NCBI RefSeq assembly: GCF_902686445.1
Contig: NC_062227.1
Coordinates: 22,994,777-23,058,776, forward strand
Length of the DNA: 64,000 nt
Direction of reading: 5' to 3'
Source: Sciurus carolinensis
Lineage: Eukaryota > Chordata > Mammalia > Rodentia > Sciuridae
The notes beneath the pieces are model-generated. The model was not told where the DNA came from. It saw nothing but the letters and a program-made list of their open reading frames with translations, and made no database searches. Positions 49,367 to 59,587 of this stretch are shown here, piece after piece; the stretch's first letter is position 1; every line of letters starts with the position of its first letter. The translations under genes were made by a program, and so were the position numbers.

Positions 49367-50098
49367 TTTTTAAAATTTTATTTATTTATTTATTTATTTA
49401 TTTATTTTATCTGTTCTTTTTAGTGATACATGACAGCAGAATGTATTTTGACATATTATACATACATGGAGTGTAACTTCCCATTCTTGTGGTTGGACAT
49501 GATGTGGAGTTACACTGTTTGGGTATTCATATATGAACTTAGGAAAGTTATGTCCAAATCATTCTACTGTCTTTCCTATTCCCATACTAATTACCTTCCC
49601 TTCATTCCCCTTTGTCTAATCCACTGAAATTCTATTCTTCCCTTCCCCACTTATTATGAGTTAGCATCCACATAGCAGAAAGAACCATTCAGCCTTTTTT
49701 GGGATTGGCTTATTTCACTTAGCATGACAGTGTCCACTTATATCCATTCACCAGCAAGTGCTATAATTTCATTCTTCTTTAAGGCTGAGTAATATTCCAT
49801 TGTGTATATATACCACATTTTCTTTATCCATTATTCTGTTGTAGGGCATCTAGGTTAGTTCCATAGCTTAACTATTGTGAATTGAGCTGCTATAAACATT
49901 GATGTGGCCATGTCACTATAGTACGCTGATTTTAAGTCCTTTGAGTATAGACCAAGGAGTGGAATAACTGGGTCAAATGGTGGTTCCATTCCAAGTTTTC
50001 TGAGTTATCTCCATACTTCTTTTCATAGTGATTGCACGAATTTGCAATCCCACCAGCATATATGAGTGTACCTTTTCCCCACATCCTCGCCAACTTTT
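49367..50098 (-). mobile_element. L1 3' end, 5'-truncated (older of the pair)
   Basis: An (ATTT)n tail complement at 49378-49415, then 3' UTR landmarks 'catgatgtggagttacactg', then end-of-ORF2 text 'gagtaatattccattgtgta' and 'ggaataactgggtcaaatgg'. It is visibly diverged from the young L1s at 31156 and 57434. Confidence 0.85.
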
Positions 50099-50117
50099 AT
50101 TGTTACTTGTTTTCTTT

Positions 50118-50166
<49 letters not shown>

Positions 50167-50563
50167 TTATTGTACACAAATGGGATACATGTTGTTTCTC
50201 TGTTTGTACATGGTGTAAAGGCATACCATTTGTGTAATCATAAATTTACATAGGGTAATGTTTGATTCATTCTGTTATTTTTTTCCCTTCCCCCACCCCT
50301 CCCACCCCTCTTTTCCCTCTATACAGTCCTCCTTCCTTCCTCCATTCTTGCCCCCCTCCCTAAACCTAACTCTAACCCTAACACTAACTCTTCCCACCCC
50401 CCATTATGTGTCTTCATCCACTTATTAGCTATATCATTCTTCCTTTGGTTTTTTGAGATTGGCTTATCTCACTTAGCATGATATTCTCCAGTTTCATCCA
50501 TTTGCCTTCAAATGCCATAATTTTATCATTCTTTATGGCAGAGTAATATTCCATTGTATAATT
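50099..50563 (-). mobile_element. L1 3' end, 5'-truncated (younger)
   Basis: After the (ATTT)n tail, the minus strand closely matches the 3' UTR and last codons of the L1s at 33150-33565 and 58150-58588, including 'atggtatgcctttacacca' and 'caatggaatattactctgcc'. The C-rich plus-strand tract at 50288-50403 is the complement of the G-rich 3' UTR. Confidence 0.9.
50107..50165. repeat. (ATTT)n microsatellite
   Basis: TTTA/ATTT units, the tail complement of the L1 to its right. Confidence 0.95.
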
Positions 50564-50875
50564 GTTCAGGCTGCTTTTCTGATCTGCTTTTCTGTACCAG
50601 ATCTGTCCACTGTGCTTCTCTCTGTGCTCTACCTCCTCTGTGTTGAACCAGCACTGCTGCTGTCACAGCCAGCGTGGCTCCAGTGTGCTCTTTGTTCTTT
50701 GTTCAATGCACCCAAATTTCCGAGTCTCTAAGACACTCTGAGTGTGTGATATTTTCGTGAAATCCCTCTTCCACCCACCTCACTGAGAAGCAGTATGCCT
50801 GCTGCCTGAATCCTGAGCCACAGAACAACTAGGAACACAGCCTTTCTCTAACCTACCATCTTGAATCTCCTGAAA

Positions 50876-51045
50876 GTAGATCTTAGTGACTCACCACATA
50901 CACGCAGGAAAGGTAACTATGTGAAGAGATTGATGCTTCAATCAGCTAGACTGAGCTATGAGTACACTATGTGTGATATATACTAAAATATCATATTGCA
51001 TACTTAAATATATAGAATTTTTAATAAAAATATAAAATAAAGTAA
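50876..51045 (+). mobile_element. Old L1M 3' terminus
   Basis: 'gtagatcttagtgactcacc', 'ggtaactatgtgaagagatt' and 'catacttaaatatatagaat' follow the order of old L1M 3' ends. Its upstream part is displaced by the sequence to its left. Confidence 0.65.
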
Positions 51046-51565
51046 CACAAGTCAAATAAACGAACATAAAATAGCATACAATTCAAATTATCAGCATCTA
51101 AGTTGTTAGTGTTGGTTGAAAGTTTCTGCAGCAGCCCCAAAGCATAATTGCTCCGAACACCATTTTCTATAAAAACAGACATTAGACTTTGCAGTGACAT
51201 TGTGGATCTATAGTAAATCTTTTAAAAATTGAATTTTAAGAAGCTATAGGTGACTGTAAATGGCATAAATATAACTTGAATATTAAAAACTTCAGAAAAG
51301 GATATTATATCTAAAAAGGGAAAAGGAAAAATTAATTTTGAAATTTGGTGTTTGGTCATACATTCTGAGATGTGTAATCAAAATGAGTCTTCTTCCTTCT
51401 TTTTCTAGTATTTTCTGCATTTGAGAAGTTGGTTTGAGTGTCAGGGAACTGTAATTTGTTTTGCCCTAAATACTATATTATCATTGTTTCATTCTTCTTC
51501 AAAGAATTTCTTAATCCCTTTGGTGCTTTCCTGTGCATTATAGCACATTTAATTTTTGTTACTGA
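51046..51565. other. Unassigned AT-rich sequence
   Basis: No gene or named repeat recognised. Confidence 0.4.
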
Positions 51566-51776
51566 TTACAGGTGCATGCCTGAGATCTCAGCAACTCAGG
51601 AAGCAGAGGCAGGAGGATCACAGTTCAAAACTAGCCTCAGCAATTTAGTGAGGCCCTCAGCAGCTTAGCAAGACCCTGTCTCAAAATAAAAAATAAAAAG
51701 GGCAAAAGGGTTGGGGATGTGGCTCAACAGTACACCTGGGTTTAATCTCTGGTACTAAAAAGAAAAGAAAAGAAAA
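51566..51776 (+). mobile_element. B1-dID dimeric SINE
   Basis: B1 half 'caggtgcatgcctgagatct', duplicated 'cagcaatttagtgaggccct' segment, linker, ID half 'ttggggatgtggctcaacag', and an AAAAG-rich tail. The ID core lacks a few bases. Confidence 0.86.
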
Positions 51777-53334
51777 ATTTGTTAGTGCATTATTTTCTAC
51801 TTAACACATGATTCCAAATTATTACTGAGCACATATAGTTGAAAATAGATATCTAAAAATGATATCTTCGGCCTGCATTCTGGAACGTGTCTTAATTTAT
51901 ATTTTCTAGATGGGTTAATTTAGACCTGATGGCACTGACGTTACCTTCCCAATGAGATTCAACCACAGTTTTAATTGAGTGCTTGGCAGATATGTTCTTA
52001 ATACACTTTAATATTTATTGAAGCAGCATCGTAACTGTATCATTCTGGGATATGAATAAAAAGTTCAGTGTCATCAAAAGTGTTTTCTCTGCAATGTTCA
52101 CTAGCATACTTGAAAGTGCAAAACATGGAAGATAGGATGCCCTAGACATTTTTTTTTTTTTTTGCTCTGCTCTTGTAGCCTATTCTATTTTATAAGCATA
52201 TTTAATGGCTTGTCAGATATTTTCTATCTAAATTCTGGTGGGGTATTATTCTGTTAAAAATGTGCATAGATTCTTTTTATTCACATTGTCTTCTGGGCCA
52301 AATTCCACAAAATACTCTTATATAAAGTATTTGAATCTTGAAAATCTAGAAATACAACAATAATTATCTGCTTTATGTGGCTCCATTTGGGATTTTATCT
52401 AAAACAAATACATAATATTCTGCATTTCTTACTTTATTCAAAGTTATTTCATTCATGATATCTATTACACCTTTACATGGGTTTTTGCTTCATTCCTTAG
52501 ATAATGCAAACATTTCCCATTGATCCTTGTGTTCTATGAAAGTGTTCCATTGTGATTTATTACATTTTACTATTGTTTCTGCCAAATGGAAAAAATCCTA
52601 TCATTTTCATAGTTTTTTAGCTATCACTCTGTACACTAGACATTGCCCATAGAGCATATTGTGAACTCAGTGTGCCAGGACATTTTCATGCAGTGACTGC
52701 CCTATTGCCTCTCACATCCTTTTCACATTTTTACTTTCAAATATTTACTATTGTTGAAAACAGGATTTCACTAACTTCATACTCACCAAGCACATGTGAC
52801 AATTGCTGACAATCTTTGTGTCCATTCTCATTTTTCAGTGGGTTTATATTTATCTCTAGAGAACACACAATGTGGATAGATATAGTCTTTGAGGTCAAAT
52901 AAATTAATGAGCACCTGTTGATTTTTTTCTCTCCATTGGGGAAGAAATTGTGTGTAGCAAGGTTCTAAATATTTCTACCTTTGGTATTTTTAGAATGTTT
53001 CCAACCAGAGTTTTCAACGAGAGAGCCTGGCTTTTAATGTTCAGGTCATATGACCATGTGCTTGACTGTACAGAAAATTCAAAAATAATGGCTTAATGCA
53101 TTCTTGAAAAAAATCTTCCAATTTTCCCAGAATTTCATCAGTTATGATTGACAGAGAATCAAAGCATTTGTCTGAGACAGCTGCATCTTCTCTGGTGTGG
53201 CTTCATTTTATTCTCATGTCTTATTTTCTTCAAAGATTTATATAATGATCAAAATATTTTTAATCATCTTTGGTTTTGTTTTCTGATCCTAATGTTTAAA
53301 AAATTGTTTTCTGCCATCTGAGGAGAAACCATCT
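51777..53334. other. Unassigned AT-rich sequence
   Basis: No gene or named repeat recognised; T-run near 52149-52163. Confidence 0.4.
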
Positions 53335-53611
53335 ACTGATGGTCCCTGATTTACGGTGGTATGACTTTGGATTTTTGATTGTAGAAAAGTGGTATGTGGT
53401 CTGATTCTCTCATGACGCTGCATGGGGCTGTGAGCCACGGGTCCCAGGCAGCCCTGTGATCACCAGGGAAACCACCATCCTTCCCCAGTGTGTTGATAAG
53501 CTAGAATGTTCAGTGGGCTAGATTTATTAAATGCATTTTCAGTTTAAGATATTTCCAATTTATGATGGGTTTGTGGGGACATAACCCCATGATAAGTCAA
53601 GGAATATCTGC
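53335..53611 (+). mobile_element. Tigger-like (TcMar) DNA transposon fragment
   Basis: 'gatggtccctgatttacggt' at the left mirrors 'cataaccccatgataagtc' and 'aaggaatatctg' at the right as inverted repeats. Internal text 'ttattaaatgcattttcagt' matches the familiar Tigger-derived element. No transposase. Confidence 0.7.
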
Positions 53612-54744
53612 CATGTTTAGTGTTTTTCTTGGAAATTTTAACATTTAAATGTAATATATTTAACAAACTTGGTTTTAACAGCACTTAGTTTTTACTGACA
53701 AAATTTTTTATAACAGCAAATTAAACAATTCCAGTACTATAAGACAGATTATTTGTGAAAATAAAAGATTTGCAAATAAAAGTTTTTTCTTGTATATTTG
53801 TTTTGTATCATAGTAGAACTATTGTAGATTTTAACTGGAAGCTCAGTCATTCTATTCTGGTATACTAAACACTCTGGATGACAGAAATTTCAATATAAAC
53901 TATAAACTTTAGTCAGTGCTTGGTTAGTATCAATGGTGGATTTAATTTTTTTCTAAGATGCTTACTGATTAGTATATCAGATAGAAAAATAGGTCCTTTA
54001 TTAAAAACAGAATTATTAGGATGTGTGATTATTGACTAATTAATTTTTCATAAGTTAATGAAGAATCTTATTCTATACTATTGGAATAAGACACTTTTCT
54101 GTCTGTTGAAAATTGTCAGTGAATACTGATTTTGCTTAAGTAAGATACATTACTGCCATCTCCTGGAAAATTGTCATAATAATTATTGCCCACCTTTGAA
54201 ATGGACAAAGACATAAAAAAGATCCCCAAATCCACAATAATTAATGTGTTTCTCATGTGAACAGTTTCACTCTTACAGGTGATATACTTGTGTAGCGAAT
54301 AGCCTGAACAAGTCTATATCCTGCTCCTAGTAAGGGATTAAGACATGGAATCTTGGGGGGCCATGATGTTATCACACCATTCCTTCTATACTGAATGGTC
54401 CCCTCACTTTTAAATAAAAATTAAGGAAACCTAGGCTTGTCCATAGAAGCTGAATTTGCAATAAAATGATGGCGGAGCTTTTTAGGGTCTGTTGGCTTTT
54501 GCTCCTTGAAGTTCCTATGAGTACAGGGGCCCAACGAACCCCAAGGGAGGAAAGCACAGTAACCCACTCCAAGCAGCTGGTCTCCTACTCTGTGGTGTCT
54601 GTTGTCCAGTCAGCCTGCATATGGGTACTTCCTCAAGAAACAGGTAGAACCTTCTGATTCCTACTGCCCTGTAGATGAAGCCAGCACTCCCTGTATACCC
54701 CAACTGTCCAACTCTCTTTTTTCTGAATTTATTCATACATCTCA
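53612..54744. other. Unassigned sequence
   Basis: No gene or named repeat recognised. Overlapping frames at 54372-54745 have no known domain. Confidence 0.4.
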
Positions 54745-54890
54745 TGTATTTTTTTTTCTTTATTTCTTTTCTCTTCTCTCCCCTCTCCTCCTTTCCCCTC
54801 CCCTCCTCTCCTCTCTTTGGTACTAGAGATTGAACCTATGGCCTATTCTTGCTACATGTGTATGGTATTTCCAGGCTATATCCTCAGCCC
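54745..54890 (-). mobile_element. ID SINE with pyrimidine-rich tail complement
   Basis: Long C/T-rich tract (54748-54818), then 'tactagagattgaacctatg' and 'gctatatcctcagcccc' from a diverged ID core. Confidence 0.72.
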
Positions 54891-55490
54891 CTACACCCCC
54901 ACCTCTAAGTGTTTGGCTCTTAAAATCCAACAATTGACCCTACTTCAACAGGCTGCCTTGGGGCAGACCCCAGAAAGCCTGGGAATTTACACACCCTCTG
55001 GACAACCTTTGATTTCTGGCCAAGAGACAGGCAGATGTGAAACCCAGCTCTCCTGCCTGAGCAGAGCCTGCGTCCCTGGGTCTGAGCTCATGCAGGGTTT
55101 GCTCTGTGCCTGTCTTCAAGTCTGTCCCAGGCTTGCATATGAAGCATCCTCTCAGAGTCTGCCGAGTAAAACCTTAAAGACAGCACAACAACGGGTCAGA
55201 ACAGACACATGCGTCTCAGAGAGACAGAATGGTGCTCAGGCCAGCAAACTTGACTATTATCTAATGAATGATACATAATCACATAACCAAAGCAGAGCTG
55301 TCCAGGAGAGCAGAAAGCAAGTCTCTTGTGTCATTTCTACTTCCTTTAAGAAATATAAAAGAATCAGTGAAACTTATTTTAGCAATGTATTTCCTCTAAT
55401 ATCATATGTTCAATATAGCATTGGTTCAAGATGAATATTTCATGTTTGATTTTTCTTCTCGAGTCTTTGAAATCCAGTGTGTTTTTGTAC
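54891..55490. other. Unassigned sequence with a 153-codon plus frame
   Basis: The frame at 54817-55278 starts inside the ID element and shows no known domain. I regard it as chance. Confidence 0.4.
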
Positions 55491-55494
55491 TCAC

Positions 55495-55585
55495 AGCACA
55501 TCTCACTTCAAACTAACCACATGTCAAGTGTTCAGCAGCCACACAGGACTCATGGCTACTGTATGGAACAGTGTAGCTCGAAAGC
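55495..55585 (-). mobile_element. MER20-like fragment
   Basis: 'aaccacatgtcaagtgttca' and 'tactgtatggaacagtgtag' resemble the end of MER20 in complement. Confidence 0.5.
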
Positions 55586-55729
55586 CTGATTGTGCTAATT
55601 AGAAGAGTGCATAAAACTTAGGGAAGCAAGAAGGGCTTCCAGGTGCCTCCCTGAGTGCTGCCTGAAGGGGAGCATGCCTTGGGCACCGGCCTCCCAGGCT
55701 CTTCATCTCCCACTGGGATGTACAGAGCT

Positions 55730-55815
55730 AAAGGGTCTCACTAAGTTGTGGAGGCTGGCTTTGAACTTGTATCCACCTGCCTCACCCTCCCGATGGATTT
55801 CCTGTTCAGGTGTAC
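55730..55815 (-). mobile_element. Partial B1-dID SINE (B1 half)
   Basis: Complement of part of a B1 half: 'gtctcactaagttgtggagg' and 'ctttgaacttgtatccacct'. The ID half is missing. Confidence 0.7.
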
Positions 55816-55963
55816 CCCAGGAGAGACTGAGAGGCTGGCATATTCATGAGAGATCCAGGTGTATGTCCCTGCCACTATTTTCATGATAGTGAATAAAAAG
55901 CATTTTGGTTTTATATATCAGCTTCACTTATTTAATTAAAAAGTTACTAAACTGATGAATAAT

Positions 55964-55985
55964 AATTATATATATATATATATAT
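55964..55985. repeat. (TA)n microsatellite
   Basis: Alternating TA of about 10 units at the edge of an L1 fragment. Confidence 0.9.
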
Positions 55986-56290
55986 TTATGAGTTATAATG
56001 TGATGTTTTGATACATGTTTACAATATAGAATGATTAGGTCAGGCTGATTAACAAATCCTTCACCTCTCATAGATATTTTTGTGGTGAAAATATTTAAAA
56101 TCTACTCTTTTAGTAATTTTGAAATATGTACTACATTGTTGTTCCTTGTAGTTAGAATGCCATGCAAGGGGTCGCTTAGGCTTATTCCTCTGGACTGAAA
56201 CTTTGTACCCTATTGTCAATATCTCTCCTTCCCCTCTCCTCCCTGAGCCTCTGGTAAGCACCAAGGATTTGGTTTTATCCATGGTTCATC
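55986..56290 (-). mobile_element. Old L1 3' end
   Basis: 'taatgtgatgttttgataca' and 'ttaacaaatccttcacctct' are complements of old L1 3' terminal sequence; 'ttgttccttgtagttagaat' follows in order. Confidence 0.65.
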
Positions 56291-56396
56291 TGAGCCTTCC
56301 CTTAAGAGCTCAGCCACGCTTGGTGTGCAGAGAGAGCCAGTCTTCTGATGCTGCACAGATATAAGCTAATCTCTCAATTATTAAGTATCTTTTCCT

Positions 56397-56453
56397 TCTA
56401 TTAGAAATAAAATAAAGCACAGTCAGCTCTTCCTCTCTGTGGGCTCTGCAGCC
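56397..56453 (+). repeat. Partial copy of a MER2 end and its flank
   Basis: 'attagaaataaaa', then 'cagtcagctcttc' and 'ggctctgcagcc' closely resemble 56812-56862. The MER2-like text stops at the same base as the shared segment. Confidence 0.65.
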
Positions 56454-56809
56454 AGCACCTGTCCTAAGAAGGAAGGTATGTGCAGGGCTACTGCTCCTGC
56501 CCCTGGGCTTAACGCAGGATCCAAGTCTGCTCAACTATTGTGCCCTGCCTGTACATTGGTTTATCTAATCTCTGCTGTGGCTTTGCAGGCTAATGTTCAG
56601 CCTGTCCTTGGCATCTGGTCCTTGTTTGGTTCTCCAGCCAAACAGGGACCAGATGCTGTCTTTCTTCCTCCCATTCTTACCTCTGAGCCTTTGCACATGC
56701 TAATCTCTTTGCCTGGAAAATTATTCTCCCTTTCTCCTGCCCATGACTGTAAGCCTTTTCCTTTCTAAGCATAGATATAAAATTATCTAAATTCTTAAGT
56801 GGTTTTTCC
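56454..56809. other. Unidentified segment between two near-identical flanks
   Basis: About 356 bp bounded by the partial MER2 copies. It contains the inverted repeat at 56611-56656 and a plus-strand frame of 109 codons (56439-56768) without a known domain. Confidence 0.5.
56611..56656 (+). other. Near-perfect hairpin (19-bp stem, 8-base loop)
   Basis: The arm at 56611-56629 is the reverse complement of 56638-56656 with one T opposite G, which is a wobble pair in RNA. The loop is TTCTCCAG. The arms do not extend on either side. Confidence 0.9.
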
Positions 56810-56827
56810 CATTATTAGAAATAAAAG

Positions 56828-57006
56828 TAGTCAACTCTTCATATCAGCAGGTTCTGCAGCCATGGATTTAACCAACCATGGATCAATCTTAAATACCCAG
56901 AAAAATATCTCATCTCTATTGAACCTGGACTGTTTCCTTCTCCTATTCACTAAACAATGCTGTATAACTATTTACATAGCATTTACATTGTACTAGGGAT
57001 CATAAT
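56828..57006 (+). mobile_element. MER2-type Tigger element, left part
   Basis: 'agtcaactcttcatatcagc' (terminal repeat), 'ggatttaaccaaccatggat', 'tatttacatagcatttacat' and 'gtactagggatcataat' follow MER2 (TcMar-Tigger). The element stops mid-sequence and resumes at 59444. Confidence 0.8.
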
Positions 57007-57433
57007 GAGACTGAGGCAAAATCCAAATACAGCATCAAGCTTCACTTGCTTTGTTACTTGGTTTTTAGTTGACTTTTAGTTGACTTTTAAAAAGTCACTA
57101 GTTCCAGAGGTCACACAACAGAGCTATACACTATGGGTCTCCCACTAAATTTGCTGCAGGTGACGTGTGGGTTGTGATTATAGCAGTTGTGTAGGTTATT
57201 TTGTAAGGACTTGAAGGCCACCTTTGTTGAAACTATCACCTCTTCACTTGCGCCTAGGCAGGTGTTCTATTCTTACTGACTTGGTAGGTTCTAATCTCTG
57301 TCAGAAGAATAAGATAAAGGCGCAACTGTGAGAGAAATAAGACTTTTTACTGAGATGTCTTGCTTGGGCAGAAGGGAGATACAGCATTGACCAGGAGAGT
57401 GTCAGGCTGGCTCAAAAAGAGGACAAAGGTATA

Positions 57434-58588
57434 GAAGAAAAAATAGGTTCAAACCTTCAACTTGTTGGCTTAGGATCAGACTTCCTTAACAGGACTCCCA
57501 TAGCACAAGAAATAAAGGAAAGAATCAACAACTGGGATAGATTCAAACTAAAAAGCTTTCTCCCAGCAAAGGAAACTCTCAGTAATGTGAAGAGAGAGCC
57601 TTCAGAGTGAGAGAAAATCTTTGCCACTCATACTTCAGATAGGGCGCTAATTTCCAGAATCTATAAAGAACTCAAAAAACTCTACACGAAGAATACAAGT
57701 AATCCAATCAACAAATGGGCTAAGGAAATGAACAGACACTTCACAAAAGGAGATGTACAAGCAATCAACAGATATATGAAAAAATGTTCAACATCTCTAG
57801 TAATAAGAGAAATGCAAATCAAAACTACCCTAAGATTTCATCTCACCCCAATTAGAATGGCGATTATCAAGAACACAAGCAACAATAGGTGTTGGCGAGG
57901 ATGTGGGGAAAAAGGTACACTCATACATTGCTGGTGGGGTTGCAAATTAGTGCAGCCACTCTGGAAAGCAGTATGGAGATTCCTTAGAAAACTTGGAATG
58001 GAACTACCATTTGACCCAGCTATCCCACTCCTTGGCCTATACCCAAAGGACTTAAAATCAGCATACTACAGAGATACAGCCACATCAATGTTCATTGCTG
58101 CTCAATTCACCATAGCCAGAATGTGGAATCAACCTAGATGCCCTTCAGTTGATGAATGGATAAAGAAACTGTGGCATATATATACAATGGAATATTACTC
58201 CACCATGAAGAATGATAAAATTATGGCATTTGCAGGCAAATGGATGAAATTGGAGAATATCATGCTAAGTGAGATAAGCCAATCTCAAAAAACTAAAGGA
58301 CGAATGATCTCGCTGATAAGCGGATGAGGACATATAATGGGGGGTGGGAGGGGTTAGCCTTAGGGTTAGGGTTAGGTTTAGGGTTAGGGATAAGGTGGTA
58401 AGAATGGAGGAAAGAAGGACTGTATAGAGGGAAAAGAGGGGTGGGAGGGGTGGGGGGGAAGGGAAAAAAATAATGAATCAAACATCATTGCCCTATGTAA
58501 ATTTATGATTACACAAATGGTATGCCTGGACTCCATGTACAAATAGAGAAACAACATGTATCCCATTTGTATACAATAATAAAAAAAA
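57434..58588 (+). mobile_element. Young L1, 5'-truncated, with target-site duplication
   Basis: It begins near 'gaagaaaaaataggttc', within the C-terminal half of ORF2, and continues to the 3' UTR. An in-frame TGA sits at 57608-57610 where the related L1 copy has TGG. From 57728 a clean 199-codon frame runs to 'RMISLISG'. The G-rich 3' UTR has telomere-like units. A tail of A follows at 58581-58593. The flanks AAAAAGAGGACAAAGGTATA (57414-57433) and AAAAAGATGACAAAGGTGTA (58589-58608) differ at two positions. Confidence 0.94.
58351..58395 (+). repeat. Telomere-like TTAGGG units in L1 3' UTR
   Basis: About four exact or near TTAGGG units ('ccttagggttagggttaggt') within the G-rich L1 3' UTR. Confidence 0.9.
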
Positions 58589-59443
58589 AAAAAGATGACA
58601 AAGGTGTACAGCTTTTAAGGCATCTTCGGGGCGGGCAGGGAACTGGTCTTTTGATGTCATCGCCTGTGGAGGGGGTTTTAGTTGTGCCTGAGCTCTTCTC
58701 CATCATGCTGCTTCCTGTGTCCCATGGCTCATTACCATCTTAAGTCCCCTCCTAGGACTGTGCATTTCACTATGCTGATAAGGTCAAGGTAACTGTGGGT
58801 CACTTCAGTGACTGTCCTACCCATGCCTTTGCTCCTCACCTCCTGAAATTTGCTTCATACCATTGAGGAAAGTTCCTAATTGGATTTTGGAGCAAGACAG
58901 ATCATTGTCCTGCCTCAGTAGGTGTGACTTAATGATCTTGTTTTCCTTGACTCTGGCGTCTTGGTATCTCGGCTGATGGTCTTTGAAGGCCGCATGGACT
59001 ACCCAGCCTCCTGTCTCCTGGAATGTAATGTTAGTTTAGAGCCTTGAAGACAGGTGCACTTTTTAGCTCTTATTATGGGGTATGTTTTTCATGGGGGTCC
59101 CTTACTGTGTCACTGTGGGTGACCTTTGGATGCCAGAGGGCCAGAATCTCTCTCAGATCATGTCAACACTGCTATTATATGAACAGGTGTTTCATGAAGA
59201 ACCATGAAGATTGATTGTGCATGCACAGAACACTGATATATTTACCTATTACATTTCCCTATGCCTCAGACTACTCTGCTTCATTACACCATAAATATGC
59301 CCAAACCAAATTTTCTTCTCAGTGAGGTGATTTTGAGATTTGGGTCTCCTCCTCTATGCTTGGCCACCTTTCAAATAACCCTTCTCCAGAACTCATTTCA
59401 GTGATTGGCGTACCACGTGGAGGGAACAACAGGCCTGTTTTGG

Positions 59444-59587
59444 TCATAATAAGTAATCTAGTGATGGTTTAAAGTATACAGAATGATGTGAACTGGTTAT
59501 GTGCAAATACTGAACAATTTTATATTATGAGACCTGAACATCCATGGATTTTGGTATCTTGGGGTTCCTGTGGATACTGACAACTAC
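59444..59587 (+). mobile_element. MER2-type Tigger element, right part
   Basis: 'aagtaatctagtgatggttt', 'aaagtatacagaatgatgtg' and 'catggattttggtatcttgg' complete the MER2 begun at 56828, followed by a diverged terminal repeat. A small internal deletion occurs near 59568. Confidence 0.8.

Larger units (their letters stand above)
48740..50875 (-). mobile_element. Possible L1 5' UTR, interrupted by L1 3' ends
   Basis: On the minus strand this begins at about 50875 with 'ggagattcaagatggtaggt'. An AAGATGG motif just inside the start is typical of L1 5' UTRs, where YY1 binds in human L1. The body is richer in GC and purines than its flanks. The insertion at 49367-50563 splits it. No ORF1 is recognised to the left. 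The call is inference from composition and the leading motif. Confidence 0.4.
57007..59443. mobile_element. 2.4-kb insertion splitting MER2, identity unknown
   Basis: TCATAAT occurs at 57000-57006 and 59444-59450, at the two edges of the break. The inserted sequence carries the young L1 (57434-58588). Without the L1, about 1.26 kb remains that I cannot assign. Its right part has LTR-like features, such as 'gagatttgggtctcctcctc' and a loose 'ttcaaataaccctt' signal. It could be an LTR element or a retroposed fragment. Confidence 0.5.

Noticed and set aside
50107..50165. Regular short repeats as a CRISPR array
   Set aside because: They are a simple (ATTT)n tail with no spacers, in mammalian DNA.
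54817..55278. 153-codon plus-strand open frame as a possible gene
   Set aside because: It begins inside an ID SINE, has no known domain, and lies in DNA with no splice or promoter context I can support.
57728..58327. 199-codon frame as a functional protein
   Set aside because: It is the C-terminal part of L1 ORF2 in a 5'-truncated copy, with a stop just upstream and no promoter or start context.
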